The position numbers and the translations under genes are program-made. A stretch of DNA of 16,047 nt from JBOHRE01 sp050732635 (GTDB lineage Bacteria; Gemmatimonadota; Gemmatimonadetes; Longimicrobiales; RSA9). Positions 7,809 through 14,534 of this stretch are shown here, one piece after another. The notes below the pieces were generated by a model. It was not told the DNA's origin, made no database searches, and was given only the letters and a program-made list of their open reading frames with translations. Each line of letters starts with the position of its first letter. Position 1 is the first letter of the stretch. The stretch covers positions 1-16,047 of the forward strand of contig JBOHRE010000077.1 in NCBI GenBank assembly GCA_050732635.1, read 5' to 3'.

Positions 7809-7814
7809 AAGCTA
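7809..7814 (-). promoter_or_regulatory. scpA: Candidate -10 box for scpA (near-leaderless)
   Basis: The minus strand reads TAGCTT, ending 8 nt before the scpA ATG, so transcription would begin at or within a few nt of the start codon. The corresponding -35 position (7832-7837, TGGCCC) is weak. A second box, TACCTT at 7867-7872 on the same strand, is an alternative giving a leader of about 60 nt. Neither is proven. Confidence 0.3.
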
Positions 7815-7908
7815 GGCGCGTCGGGCGCCGCGGGCCAGCGTCCGTGAACAGTGGTGGTCGAAGTGCAAGGTATGAGAGCAAGTGTGTGTGGTAGGCGAAG
7901 TGTACGTC

Positions 7909-7932
7909 GCCCCCGCCCCCGCCCCCGCCCCC
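7909..7932 (-). repeat. Four tandem GCCCCC copies; G-quadruplex motif on the minus strand
   Basis: Four perfect copies of the hexamer GCCCCC lie at 7909-7914, 7915-7920, 7921-7926 and 7927-7932. The minus strand therefore carries four G5 runs separated by single cytosines, an ideal motif for a parallel G-quadruplex with one-base loops. The tract ends 6 bp before the rpsT -35 box, where upstream promoter elements and regulators usually act. Such short repeats can also vary in copy number by slippage. Confidence 0.85.
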
Positions 7933-7938
7933 AACCGA

Positions 7939-7967
7939 TTGACACCGCTGCGGCCGCTGCCTATGAT
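7939..7967 (+). promoter_or_regulatory. rpsT: Near-consensus housekeeping-sigma promoter of rpsT
   Basis: The -35 box is TTGACA (7939-7944), a perfect match. A 17-bp spacer is followed by the -10 box TATGAT (7962-7967), 5 of 6 consensus bases. Transcription should begin near 7974, giving a leader of about 30 nt before the rpsT GTG. It is the best promoter in the window, as expected for a ribosomal protein gene. Confidence 0.85.
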
Positions 7968-8004
7968 TGAGATCTGTACCTTTTGCCAGTGCCGGAGCCA
8001 CGAA

Positions 8005-8268
8005 GTGCCGAATATCAAGAGTGCCAAGAAGCGGATGCGGCAGGCCGTGCAGCGCACGGAGCGGAATCGGGCGCAGCGTTCGCGCATGAAGACCGCGATC
8101 AAGAAGGTCATGACGGCGACCAGCGGCGACGAGGCCAGCGCCGCGTTTCGCGATACCGCCGCGCTGCTGGACCGGTACGCGTCGCGCCGGCTGATCCACC
8201 CGAACAAGGCGAACCGCAAGAAGTCGCAGCTCGCGCGCCGGGTGAAGGAGCTGGGCGGCGCGATCTGA
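8005..8268 (+). CDS. rpsT: 30S ribosomal protein S20
   Basis: An 87-residue basic protein, the same length as E. coli S20. It opens with PNIKSAKKRMRQA, contains RNRAQRSRMKTAIKKV (20-35) and ends with the conserved IHPNKANRKKSQLARRVKEL (64-83). S20 is a primary binding protein of the 16S rRNA 5' domain and helps assemble the small subunit. The start is GTG at 8005 with GGAG 7 nt upstream; a longer reading from 7882 would cross the promoter and is rejected. The gene is alone, with its own strong promoter upstream and a strong hairpin terminator downstream. GTG in place of ATG is notable because E. coli rpsT uses a weak start codon (UUG) linked to autoregulation; a similar control here is only a possibility. 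Confidence 0.98.
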   Translation: MPNIKSAKKRMRQAVQRTERNRAQRSRMKTAIKKVMTATSGDEASAAFRDTAALLDRYASRRLIHPNKANRKKSQLARRVKELGGAI

Positions 8269-8287
8269 GGCGCAGGCGTCGGGAAGC

Positions 8288-8324
8288 GGGGCCGGTGCAG
8301 CGAGCAGGCTGCACCGGCCCCTTT
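8288..8324 (+). terminator. Rho-independent terminator after rpsT
   Basis: A perfect 14-bp inverted repeat (left arm 8288-8301 GGGGCCGGTGCAGC, right arm 8308-8321) encloses a 6-nt loop and is followed by TTT. It starts 20 nt after the rpsT stop. The T tract is short, as often in GC-rich genomes. It also lies about 33 nt past the end of the convergent HD-domain gene, so the stem may serve both directions, although the minus-strand side lacks a T run. Confidence 0.9.
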
Positions 8325-8356
8325 CGCATCCGGGACGACGGTTGGGCGCAGGCGAC

Positions 8357-9433
8357 TCAGTCGCCGCTGAACAGATCCAGCGTGTCGGGCAGCCGGGAGG
8401 GTGGCGCGCCGGGCACGTCGATGCCGGCCCGGGTGCGGTGACGGTACAGCTCGCGGCCCAATGAGCGGTCGTACGGCGTCCAGCCACCCTCGACCTTTTC
8501 CGTCAGCTCGAGGGCCTGCTGCATCTTCGCATCCAGGTCGTCCGCATAGTGAAGCGCGATGGCTTCGAGCGTGCGCGGCTCGCGCGGGCTTTGCCACTCG
8601 TAGCGACCCTGATGGCTGGCGATCAGGTGGAGCAACAGATTGAGTCTGTCGGCAGAGAGGTTCGGCAGATCGCGGGCGGCGTCACGGACGAGCTCCAGGC
8701 CGATCAGGATGTGTCCAAGCAGCTTCCCCTCGTCGGTGTAGGGAAAGCCCGGCTCGAGTCCGATCTCACGGATCTTGCCGATGTCGTGGAGCAGCGCGCC
8801 GGTGACGAGCAGGTCCCGATCGAGGCGTGCCCCGTAATGCTCGGCGAGGCGCTGGCAGACGCCGACGACGGACAGCGTGTGCTCCAGGAGCCCGCCGACA
8901 TACGCATGGTGGTTGTACTTGGCCGCAGGCGCGTAGCGAAACGCGCGACCGGTTTCACGTTTACGGTCCAGCACACGCCGGAGCAGGCGCAGGAACCCGG
9001 CATCCCCGATCGACGCGAGCCGCTCCTCGAGCTCGCGTTCCATGGACGCGTGATCCCGTGCGGAACGGGGCATGAACAATTCGAGCTCGTCATCGGCGAG
9101 GTGCAGCAACTCGACCGTTTCGATGCGGAGCTGCCGGCTCTCATTGAAGCGCTCGATGCGTGCGCGGACGCCGACGAAGCTGCCGATGCCCAGCTCGCTC
9201 GCCAGCGTTTCGGCGTCGTCCCAGACGCGCGCCTCGACCATGCCGTGCCGGTCGCAAAGCTGGAGTCGCAGGTAGGGCTTGTCGTGGCGCGTGGTGCCGA
9301 GCTGCACGGTCGCAATCGAGTAGCAGCCGACGATCAATTCGCCCTCCGGCACGTCCTGCACGGACGGCCACGGGAAGGCGCCGTCGGCGATCCACTGGCG
9401 AGCGGTCGGCCGCCCGTTCCTCGCTTCAGCCAT
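8357..9433 (-). CDS. OB-fold/HD-domain protein, putative YhaM-like 3'-5' exoribonuclease
   Basis: A 358-residue protein with an N-terminal OB-fold-like nucleic-acid-binding region (about 33-112) and an HD phosphohydrolase domain (about 175-305). Candidate metal ligands are His185 (in GGLLEHTLSV), the HD pair His216-Asp217 (in LLHDIGKIREI), His241, His274 (in IASHQGRYEW) and an aspartate in HYADDLDAK (295-303). This pairing and the spacing fit the YhaM/CBF1 family, Mn-dependent 3'-5' exonucleases acting on RNA and single-stranded DNA. The ATG at 9433 overlaps the pyrC end by 8 nt and has GAGG 6 nt upstream, so it is the last gene of the pyr operon. The link to pyrimidine synthesis is not obvious; recycling of RNA to nucleotides is one inference. 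Another HD-type phosphohydrolase activity is possible. Confidence 0.85.
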   Translation of the reverse strand: MAEARNGRPTARQWIADGAFPWPSVQDVPEGELIVGCYSIATVQLGTTRHDKPYLRLQLCDRHGMVEARVWDDAETLASELGIGSFVGVRARIERFNESRQLRIETVELLHLADDELELFMPRSARDHASMERELEERLASIGDAGFLRLLRRVLDRKRETGRAFRYAPAAKYNHHAYVGGLLEHTLSVVGVCQRLAEHYGARLDRDLLVTGALLHDIGKIREIGLEPGFPYTDEGKLLGHILIGLELVRDAARDLPNLSADRLNLLLHLIASHQGRYEWQSPREPRTLEAIALHYADDLDAKMQQALELTEKVEGGWTPYDRSLGRELYRHRTRAGIDVPGAPPSRLPDTLDLFSGD

Positions 9434-10733
9434 GGTCGACCTCATACACCACTCGACCGCCGACGATCGTGAGGACGGCGCGCCCATTGAGGCGGCGGCC
9501 CGCGAACGGCGTGTTTCGGCTCTTGGATCGAAAGCGAGAGGGCTCGACCTGCCACTCGCGCGCCGGATCGATGACAGTGACATCGGCGGGCGCGCCCGCG
9601 CGCAGCGAGCCGCCGGGCAATCCGAACGCGCGGGCGGGCGTGCAGCTCATGCGTTCGACGAGCGTGGCTAGATCGAGTAGGCCCGGCTGAACCAGCTCCG
9701 TCAGCACCAACCCGACCGCGGTCTCCAGCCCCACGAGCCCGAAGGGCGCATCCTCGAAGGCCTGCTCCTTCTCGTCGTAGTGGTGCGGCGCGTGGTCCGT
9801 GGCAATACAGCACAAACTGCCGTCGGCCACACCCTCGCGGACGGCCGCGCGATCGGCCGCCGAGCGCAGCGGCGGGTTGACCTTGGCCTCCGTGCGGTAC
9901 CCGGTCACGGACTCGTCGGTCAGCGACAGGTGGTGCGGCGTTGCTTCGGCGGTCACGCCGATGCCGCGCGACTTCGCATCACGGATCAGTGCCACGCCTC
10001 TGCGCGTCGACACGTGCTGGATGTGCAGTCGCCCGCCGGTCAGCTCGGCCAGTAGCACATCACGGGCGATCATGACATCCTCGGCCGCGTTGGGTATGCC
10101 CATGAGACCGAGCCGCGCGGATACCAGCCCTTCATTCATGGTCCCGCTTCGGGAGAGCGCCGTCTCCTCGCAATGGCTGGCAACGGGGATGCCGAACGTC
10201 TGCGCGTACTCGAGCGCCAGGCGCATGAGCCCGGCGTTGGAGACCGGATATCCATCATCGGTGATCGCCACCGCGCCTGCATCCACCATCTCACCGACCT
10301 CGGCCAGACGCTCGCCCTTCTGCCCGACCGAGATGGCGCCGACCGGGTAGACCCGCGCACCGCCCGCGCGTAGCCCCTCGGCGTGCACGAAGCCGACCGC
10401 GGCGGGGTTGTCGATCGGCGGGTCGGTGTTCGGCATCGCGCACACGGCGGTGAAGCCACCAGCCGCCGCGGCTCGGGCGCCGGTGCGGATCGTCTCCTTG
10501 TGCTCGCCGCCCGGCTCACGCAGGTGCACGTGCAGATCGATCAGGCCCGGACAGACGATCAGACCGGCGACATCGCGGACCTCGGCGTCCTCGGACCTGA
10601 CGTGTTCGTCGCCGATCGCCGCGACGATGCCGTCCTTCAGCAGGATGTCGCCCGTGCGATCGAGGCCCTGGCTCGGATCGATCAGTCGCCCGCCTCGCAG
10701 CAGGATCGGGCGCGCGTCCGCTGGCGCGCTCAC
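9426..10733 (-). CDS. pyrC: Dihydroorotase, class I
   Basis: A 435-residue amidohydrolase catalysing reversible cyclisation of N-carbamoyl-aspartate to dihydroorotate, the third step of UMP synthesis. Expected metal and substrate residues are present: HVH (68-70) in DLHVHLREPG, the Asp pair in AITDDGYPV (159-160) that replaces the carbamylated lysine in class I enzymes, His187 in SHCEE, His240 in QHVST and Asp313 in ATDHAPHH. NTDPPIDN (102-109) is also typical. The start is GTG at 10733, overlapping the pyrB stop as GTGA, with GGAGG about 9 nt upstream; an open frame extending to 11054 lies inside pyrB and is discarded. Length is normal for class I. All catalytic residues are kept, so it should be active rather than one of the inactive DHOase-like partners of some ATCases. 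Confidence 0.97.
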   Translation of the reverse strand: MSAPADARPILLRGGRLIDPSQGLDRTGDILLKDGIVAAIGDEHVRSEDAEVRDVAGLIVCPGLIDLHVHLREPGGEHKETIRTGARAAAAGGFTAVCAMPNTDPPIDNPAAVGFVHAEGLRAGGARVYPVGAISVGQKGERLAEVGEMVDAGAVAITDDGYPVSNAGLMRLALEYAQTFGIPVASHCEETALSRSGTMNEGLVSARLGLMGIPNAAEDVMIARDVLLAELTGGRLHIQHVSTRRGVALIRDAKSRGIGVTAEATPHHLSLTDESVTGYRTEAKVNPPLRSAADRAAVREGVADGSLCCIATDHAPHHYDEKEQAFEDAPFGLVGLETAVGLVLTELVQPGLLDLATLVERMSCTPARAFGLPGGSLRAGAPADVTVIDPAREWQVEPSRFRSKSRNTPFAGRRLNGRAVLTIVGGRVVYEVDHG

Positions 10734-11707
10734 GCCTCGCCGCCTCCCTCGACCTTCGCCGCCTCGGCTCGATCGGGCATGCCGCCGGCCAGCAAGTAAA
10801 GCACGGCCATGCGTACGGCGACCCCGTTGGTGACCTGGTCCAGGATCACCGAGTGCGGGCCGTCGGCCACGGCGCTGTCGATTTCGACACCCCGGTTCAT
10901 CGGGCCGGGGTGCAGGATCAGCAATTGCTCGGGCGCCTGCTCGAGTCGCTCTGCCGTCACCCCGAACACCCGGTTGTATTCCCGCAGCGAAGGCACGAAG
11001 CCGGCCTGCATACGCTCGAGCTGCAGCCGCAGCACATTGAGCACCTGCGCCCACTCGATGGCTTCCTCGACGCGCGCGAACGCGCGTACTCCGAGGCCTT
11101 CGATCTCCGGTGGCAACAGAGTCTTCGGGCCGCAGACCGCGACCTCCGCGCCCAGCTTCGTCAGCCCCCAGAGATTCGACCGCGCGACCCGCGAGTGCAG
11201 GATGTCGCCGATGATGCAGACTCGAATTCCGTCGATGCGGCCGAGGTGGTCACGGATCGTCAGCATGTCCAGCAGTGCCTGCGTCGGGTGCTCGTGGCGG
11301 CCATCGCCGGCATTGACCACGTTCGATCGGATCCGTTCGGCCAGGAACTGAGCGGCGCCGGACGACGCGTGCCGCACCACGACCATGTCGATGCGCATCG
11401 CCTCCAGGTTGCGCGCCGTGTCCACCAGCGTCTCGCCCTTCGACACGCTCGAGCCGGTGGACGCGATGTTGACCGTGTCGGCAGACAACCGCTTCTCGGC
11501 AAACTCGAAGGAGACTCGCGTCCGGGTGGAGGCCTCGAAGAAGAGGTTCACGATCGTCTTGCCGCGCAGGACCGGCACCTTCTTGATCTGCCGCTCGCTG
11601 ATCTCCTTGAACGGCTCTGCGGTATCCAGAATGGCCTGGATCTGGTCGGCGCGGAGTGACTCGAGTCCGACCAAGTCCTTGCCGAGGTAGGTCGACGGCT
11701 GGATCAC
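10730..11707 (-). CDS. pyrB: Aspartate carbamoyltransferase catalytic subunit
   Basis: A 325-residue transcarbamylase joining carbamoyl phosphate and aspartate, the committed step of pyrimidine synthesis. The carbamoyl-phosphate loop STRTR lies at 60-64 within FFEASTRTRVSFE. Lys90 in SVSKGET is the active-site lysine donated across the trimer interface. GDGRHEHPTQALLD (134-147), RLQLER (227-232) and HPGPMNRG (266-273) complete the family pattern and mark it as ATCase rather than ornithine transcarbamylase. It begins with GTG at 11707, overlapping the pyrR stop as GTGA, with only a weak ribosome site, so coupling to pyrR is likely. No regulatory subunit gene (pyrI) is seen nearby, suggesting the PyrI-independent form. 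Control is probably at the shared pyrR promoter. Confidence 0.98.
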   Translation of the reverse strand: MIQPSTYLGKDLVGLESLRADQIQAILDTAEPFKEISERQIKKVPVLRGKTIVNLFFEASTRTRVSFEFAEKRLSADTVNIASTGSSVSKGETLVDTARNLEAMRIDMVVVRHASSGAAQFLAERIRSNVVNAGDGRHEHPTQALLDMLTIRDHLGRIDGIRVCIIGDILHSRVARSNLWGLTKLGAEVAVCGPKTLLPPEIEGLGVRAFARVEEAIEWAQVLNVLRLQLERMQAGFVPSLREYNRVFGVTAERLEQAPEQLLILHPGPMNRGVEIDSAVADGPHSVILDQVTNGVAVRMAVLYLLAGGMPDRAEAAKVEGGGEA

Positions 11708-12261
11708 GCGCCGTCGTCAGCGGCGGCCAGCTCGACGGCGAGCCGCTCGTCCAGCTCGGGCACCAGCACTTCCACGCGCTGCCCCGCGCGCACCTTCACC
11801 ACGCGCCCAACAATGTCCGGCTGGATCGGCAGCTCGCGACCGCCGCGGTCGACGAGCACGCACAGGATGATGCGCGCCGGCCGACCGAAGTCCGTGAGCT
11901 CATCCATCGCGGCGCGCGCCGTGCGACCCGTGTACAGCACGTCATCGACGATCACCACGACGAGCCCGTCCACGCCGCCCTCGGGGAGGCGCGTCTCGCC
12001 CACGACCGGCCGCGGGCCGATCGCCATCAGGTCATCGCGATACAGGGTAATGTCGAGCGTGCCCACCCGCGGCCGATGGCCTTCGGCTCGCTCGATCTCG
12101 TCAGCCAACATTCCCGCGAGCTGAACCCCGCGCCGCTGAATCCCGATCAACGCCAGACCCTCGACGCCCTGATTGAATTCGATGAGCTCGCGCGCCATAC
12201 GAGCGAGCGCCCGGTGCACCGCGCGCTCGTCCATCAGGAGCTCTCGTCGAGATTCGGCCAT
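11704..12261 (-). CDS. pyrR: PyrR: pyr operon regulator / uracil phosphoribosyltransferase
   Basis: A 185-residue type I phosphoribosyltransferase. The PRPP loop is VVVIVDDVLYTGRTA (101-115), and GIQRRGVQLA (40-49) and LDITLYRDDL (69-78) are typical of PyrR. In Firmicutes, PyrR binds UMP and pyr leader RNA to promote attenuation and has some uracil phosphoribosyltransferase activity; in Mycobacterium it is linked to translational control. The ATG at 12261 is preferred since family members begin about this far before DERAVHRALARMARELIE; an internal ATG at 12234 is possible. No Shine-Dalgarno precedes either. The gene heads pyrR-pyrB-pyrC-HD. The predicted leader is only about 28 nt, too short for a classical attenuator, so the regulatory mode is open. 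Confidence 0.96.
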   Translation of the reverse strand: MAESRRELLMDERAVHRALARMARELIEFNQGVEGLALIGIQRRGVQLAGMLADEIERAEGHRPRVGTLDITLYRDDLMAIGPRPVVGETRLPEGGVDGLVVVIVDDVLYTGRTARAAMDELTDFGRPARIILCVLVDRGGRELPIQPDIVGRVVKVRAGQRVEVLVPELDERLAVELAAADDGA

Positions 12262-12296
12262 GCAGCGCGAAAGGAGGGTTCGGCAGGAGCGCGACG

Positions 12297-12325
12297 AAGC
12301 TAATCGCCACCCGGTGTCGGGTCAA
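12297..12325 (-). promoter_or_regulatory. pyrR: Candidate promoter of the pyrR operon
   Basis: On the minus strand the -35 box TTGACC (12325-12320, 5 of 6) and the -10 box TAGCTT (12302-12297) are 17 bp apart. The -10 continues as TAGCTTCG, similar to the TAnnTTTG box of Bacteroidota. The start would fall near 12290, leaving a leader of about 28 nt before the pyrR ATG. Confidence 0.6.
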
Positions 12326-12372
12326 CCACGGCAGCGGCCAACCGAATGCGCGGATGCGTCGACGCGGCCGCC

Positions 12373-12401
12373 TTTACAGCGGTGCGGGCGCCGCCTACCT
12401 T
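12373..12401 (+). promoter_or_regulatory. Candidate promoter of the NhaC-family antiporter gene
   Basis: TTTACA (12373-12378, 5 of 6 for -35) is followed after exactly 17 bp by TACCTT (12396-12401), continuing as TACCTTCG. The predicted start near 12408 gives a leader of about 54 nt. It is back to back with the pyrR promoter, the two -35 boxes being 47 bp apart. Confidence 0.55.
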
Positions 12402-12461
12402 CGGCGCGCCCGCTTGGCCGCTACGCCGCGGCCGCGTCTGCGACGAACCGCGAGAAACGCG

Positions 12462-14147
12462 ATGCCGCCCGCCCCGATCGTCGAGCCTGGTTGGCTCAGC
12501 CTGCTGCCGCCGCTCCTCGCCATCGGTCTCGCTCTCGCGTTCAAGGAAGTCCTGATCTCGCTCTTCGCCGGCGTCTGGCTCGGTGCGCTGATCATGACCG
12601 GCTACGATCCGTTGGCCGCCACACTGCGCTCGGTCGACACCTACCTCTTCGGCGCTCTGGCGGAGGACGCCGATCACGCAGCCATCATCTTCTTCACCCT
12701 GCTGCTCGGTGGCATGGTCGGCGTCATGAGCCGCAGCGGCGGGACGCGCGGCATCGTCGAGGCACTGCGTCCGTATGCGACGTCGCCCCGCCGGGGCCAG
12801 CTCATGACCTGGATCGCCGGCATCCTCATCTTCTTCGACGATTACGCGAACACGCTGATCGTCGGCAACACAATGCGGCCGGTCAGCGACCACCTGCGCA
12901 TCTCGCGCGAAAAGCTGGCTTACATTGTCGACTCCACGGCGGCACCCATGGCGGCGATTGCCGTGGTCTCGACCTGGGTCGGCTTCGAGATCTCGCTGAT
13001 CGGCGATGCGCTGGAGAGCGCGGCCGGGCAGGTCACCGATGCTGCGCTCCGGACCGATCTGTTGGCTGCATCCGAGAACCCGTTCAACGTCTTCCTGCAC
13101 TCCATCCCGTACCTCTTCTACCCGATCTTCGCACTGCTCTTCGTGGTCCTGGTCGGGACCACGCGTCGCGACTTCGGGCCGATGCACACGGCGGAGGCGC
13201 GCGCGCGCAGCGGTGGTGGGCTGCTGCGTGAGGGCGCAATGCCAGCGATGGACACGACGGGCGGCGTGATGGAGCCGGCCGAGGGCGTGCCGCACCGCTG
13301 GTACAATGCGATCCTGCCTGTGCTGACCGTCATCGCCGTAGCGCTCGTCGGCATCTACACCACCGGTCGCGCCTCGCTCGGAGCCGGCGAGCACGGGCTC
13401 AGCACGACGATCGGTGCCGGCGACCCGTTCAAGTCGCTGATCTGGGCCTCCTTTCTCGGCTGCGTGGTCGCGATCGTCCTGGCGACCACCCAACGCGTGC
13501 TCCGTCCGGCGGCAGCGCTCGAGGCCTGGGTCGGCGGTATGCGTGCGATGTTCCTCGCCATCGTGATCCTGATGCTGGCATGGGCGCTCGGCGGTGTCAC
13601 CGAAGCGCTGGGGACGGGACCGTACCTCTCGCAGGTCGTCGGCGAGGCCCTGCCGATTCAGTCGCTGCCCGTGCTCGTCTTCTTCGTGGCCGCGGCCATT
13701 TCCTTCGCGACCGGCACGTCCTGGGGCACGATGGCCATCCTGTTTCCGGTCGTCATCCCGCTCGCCGTCTCGATGGGTGCCGGCATCGGGTTCGCCGGCG
13801 GCACGCACTACACGATCCTGCTCGGTGTGATCAGCTCTGTCATGGCCGGATCGATCTTCGGTGACCACTGCTCGCCGATCTCCGACACGACCGTCATGAG
13901 CTCCATGGCCTCCGGCTGCGACCACATCGATCACGTACGCACACAGCTCCCGTACGCGCTCGCGGTCGCCGCGGTCGCGATGCTGGTCGGCGACATCCCG
14001 ACCTCCTTCGGCCTCAGTCCCGCGATCTCGCTCGTCCTCGGCGCCGGGCTGCTGGTCGCCCTGCTGCGCCTGCTCGGCCGACCGGTCGATGTCGTCGCTG
14101 ACGGGCGGACCGCGACCGCGGTCAGAATCCCCAGCTCCCCCGCGTGA
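12462..14147 (+). CDS. NhaC-family Na+/H+ antiporter
   Basis: A 561-residue polytopic membrane protein with roughly eleven or more hydrophobic segments (for example about 13-46, 73-89, 114-128, 160-180, 214-232, 283-300, 325-342, 361-378, 401-417, 424-446, 497-512 and 520-538). Signature motifs of this group are FFDDYANTLIVGN (124-136), GTSWGTMAILFPVV (418-431) and GDHCSPISDTT (467-477), where buried Asp and His residues are likely to bind ions. It should exchange sodium for protons; relatives such as MleN exchange malate for lactate plus ions, so the substrate is not certain. The region 235-280 is a hydrophilic loop. The ATG at 12462 is chosen over a longer frame from 12354 because it starts just before the first membrane segment and lies after the predicted transcription start; the ribosome site is weak. 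Its last 26 bp overlap the convergent VOC gene. Confidence 0.93.
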   Translation: MPPAPIVEPGWLSLLPPLLAIGLALAFKEVLISLFAGVWLGALIMTGYDPLAATLRSVDTYLFGALAEDADHAAIIFFTLLLGGMVGVMSRSGGTRGIVEALRPYATSPRRGQLMTWIAGILIFFDDYANTLIVGNTMRPVSDHLRISREKLAYIVDSTAAPMAAIAVVSTWVGFEISLIGDALESAAGQVTDAALRTDLLAASENPFNVFLHSIPYLFYPIFALLFVVLVGTTRRDFGPMHTAEARARSGGGLLREGAMPAMDTTGGVMEPAEGVPHRWYNAILPVLTVIAVALVGIYTTGRASLGAGEHGLSTTIGAGDPFKSLIWASFLGCVVAIVLATTQRVLRPAAALEAWVGGMRAMFLAIVILMLAWALGGVTEALGTGPYLSQVVGEALPIQSLPVLVFFVAAAISFATGTSWGTMAILFPVVIPLAVSMGAGIGFAGGTHYTILLGVISSVMAGSIFGDHCSPISDTTVMSSMASGCDHIDHVRTQLPYALAVAAVAMLVGDIPTSFGLSPAISLVLGAGLLVALLRLLGRPVDVVADGRTATAVRIPSSPA

Positions 14148-14532
14148 TCAGCTCGATGCTGTTGCGGCTCGGATCGCGGAAGTAGAGCGAGCGGCCGCCT
14201 CGCGGCCAGTCGACCTCCGCCTCGATCGCGATGCCGGCCAGCTCGAGCCACGCGCGCCAGCGCTCGAGTGCCTGTGCATCCGCGACATCGAAGGCAACGT
14301 GGGACTCACCCTCGGCGCCGTGCGGCGGCACGAGGCCGCCGGGCTGGCGAGTGGCACCGGCGTCGAACAGCAACAGGAGGTCGTCGCCCAGCCGGAAGAA
14401 GACGTGGCGGCCGGACTCGCGGCCGACCAGCGGCAGGCCGAGTCTGCGCCAGAACCGTTCGGCCTCGTCCAGGTCGTGGACGTACAATGCGGCCTCGTGC
14501 ACGCCGCGGATCGGTGGGTGCGGCTCAGCCAT
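14122..14532 (-). CDS. VOC-superfamily (glyoxalase-fold) metalloprotein
   Basis: A 136-residue protein of two beta-alpha-beta-beta-beta modules. Likely metal ligands are His12 (in GVHEAALYV), His78 (in ESHVAFDV) and Glu127 (in NSIELI), the usual vicinal-oxygen-chelate pattern. LYFRDPSRNSIELI (116-129) is a hallmark C-terminal strand. The family includes glyoxalase I, ring-cleaving dioxygenases and fosfomycin-resistance proteins, and the substrate cannot be read from the sequence. The neighbour upstream is a D-2-hydroxyacid dehydrogenase, so handling of a 2-oxo-aldehyde or hydroxyacid is a reasonable but weak inference. The ATG at 14532 lies 2 nt after that gene's stop. No ribosome site is seen, suggesting coupled translation. 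The 3' end overlaps the convergent antiporter gene. Confidence 0.9.
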   Translation of the reverse strand: MAEPHPPIRGVHEAALYVHDLDEAERFWRRLGLPLVGRESGRHVFFRLGDDLLLLFDAGATRQPGGLVPPHGAEGESHVAFDVADAQALERWRAWLELAGIAIEAEVDWPRGGRSLYFRDPSRNSIELITRGSWGF

Positions 14533-14534
14533 GG

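Larger units (their letters stand above)
7801..8004. other. Divergent intergenic region between scpA and rpsT
   Basis: These 204 bp separate two divergently transcribed genes. They hold the rpsT promoter, candidate -10 boxes for scpA, the GCCCCC tandem repeat and a GT-rich stretch (about 7881-7892). Open frames crossing it from both neighbours encode only low-complexity sequence, such as alternating Ala-Pro, and are not genes. Confidence 0.8.

Noticed and set aside
7882..8004. 41-residue N-terminal extension of S20
   Set aside because: It would translate the GCCCCC tract as alternating Ala-Pro and cross the rpsT promoter; S20 proteins start at PNIKSAKKR, and GGAG precedes the GTG at 8005.
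8269..8356. Possible small RNA after rpsT
   Set aside because: The perfect 14-bp hairpin with T run right after the stop is fully explained as a terminator, and no separate promoter is seen.
7801..8487. Upstream extension of the scpA frame
   Set aside because: It runs antisense through rpsT and its promoter; ScpA homology starts just after the ATG at 7800.
10734..11054. Upstream extension of the pyrC frame
   Set aside because: It lies entirely inside pyrB in another frame and is low-complexity; the GTG at 10733 has a ribosome site and a GTGA overlap.
12270..12278. AAAGGAGGG on the plus strand as a ribosome binding site
   Set aside because: No start codon follows at a usable distance and the antiporter gene starts nearly 190 bp later.
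12300..13934. Long minus-strand open frame (544 codons)
   Set aside because: Antisense to the antiporter gene, whose membrane segments and motifs are unmistakable; the shadow product is low-complexity and charged.
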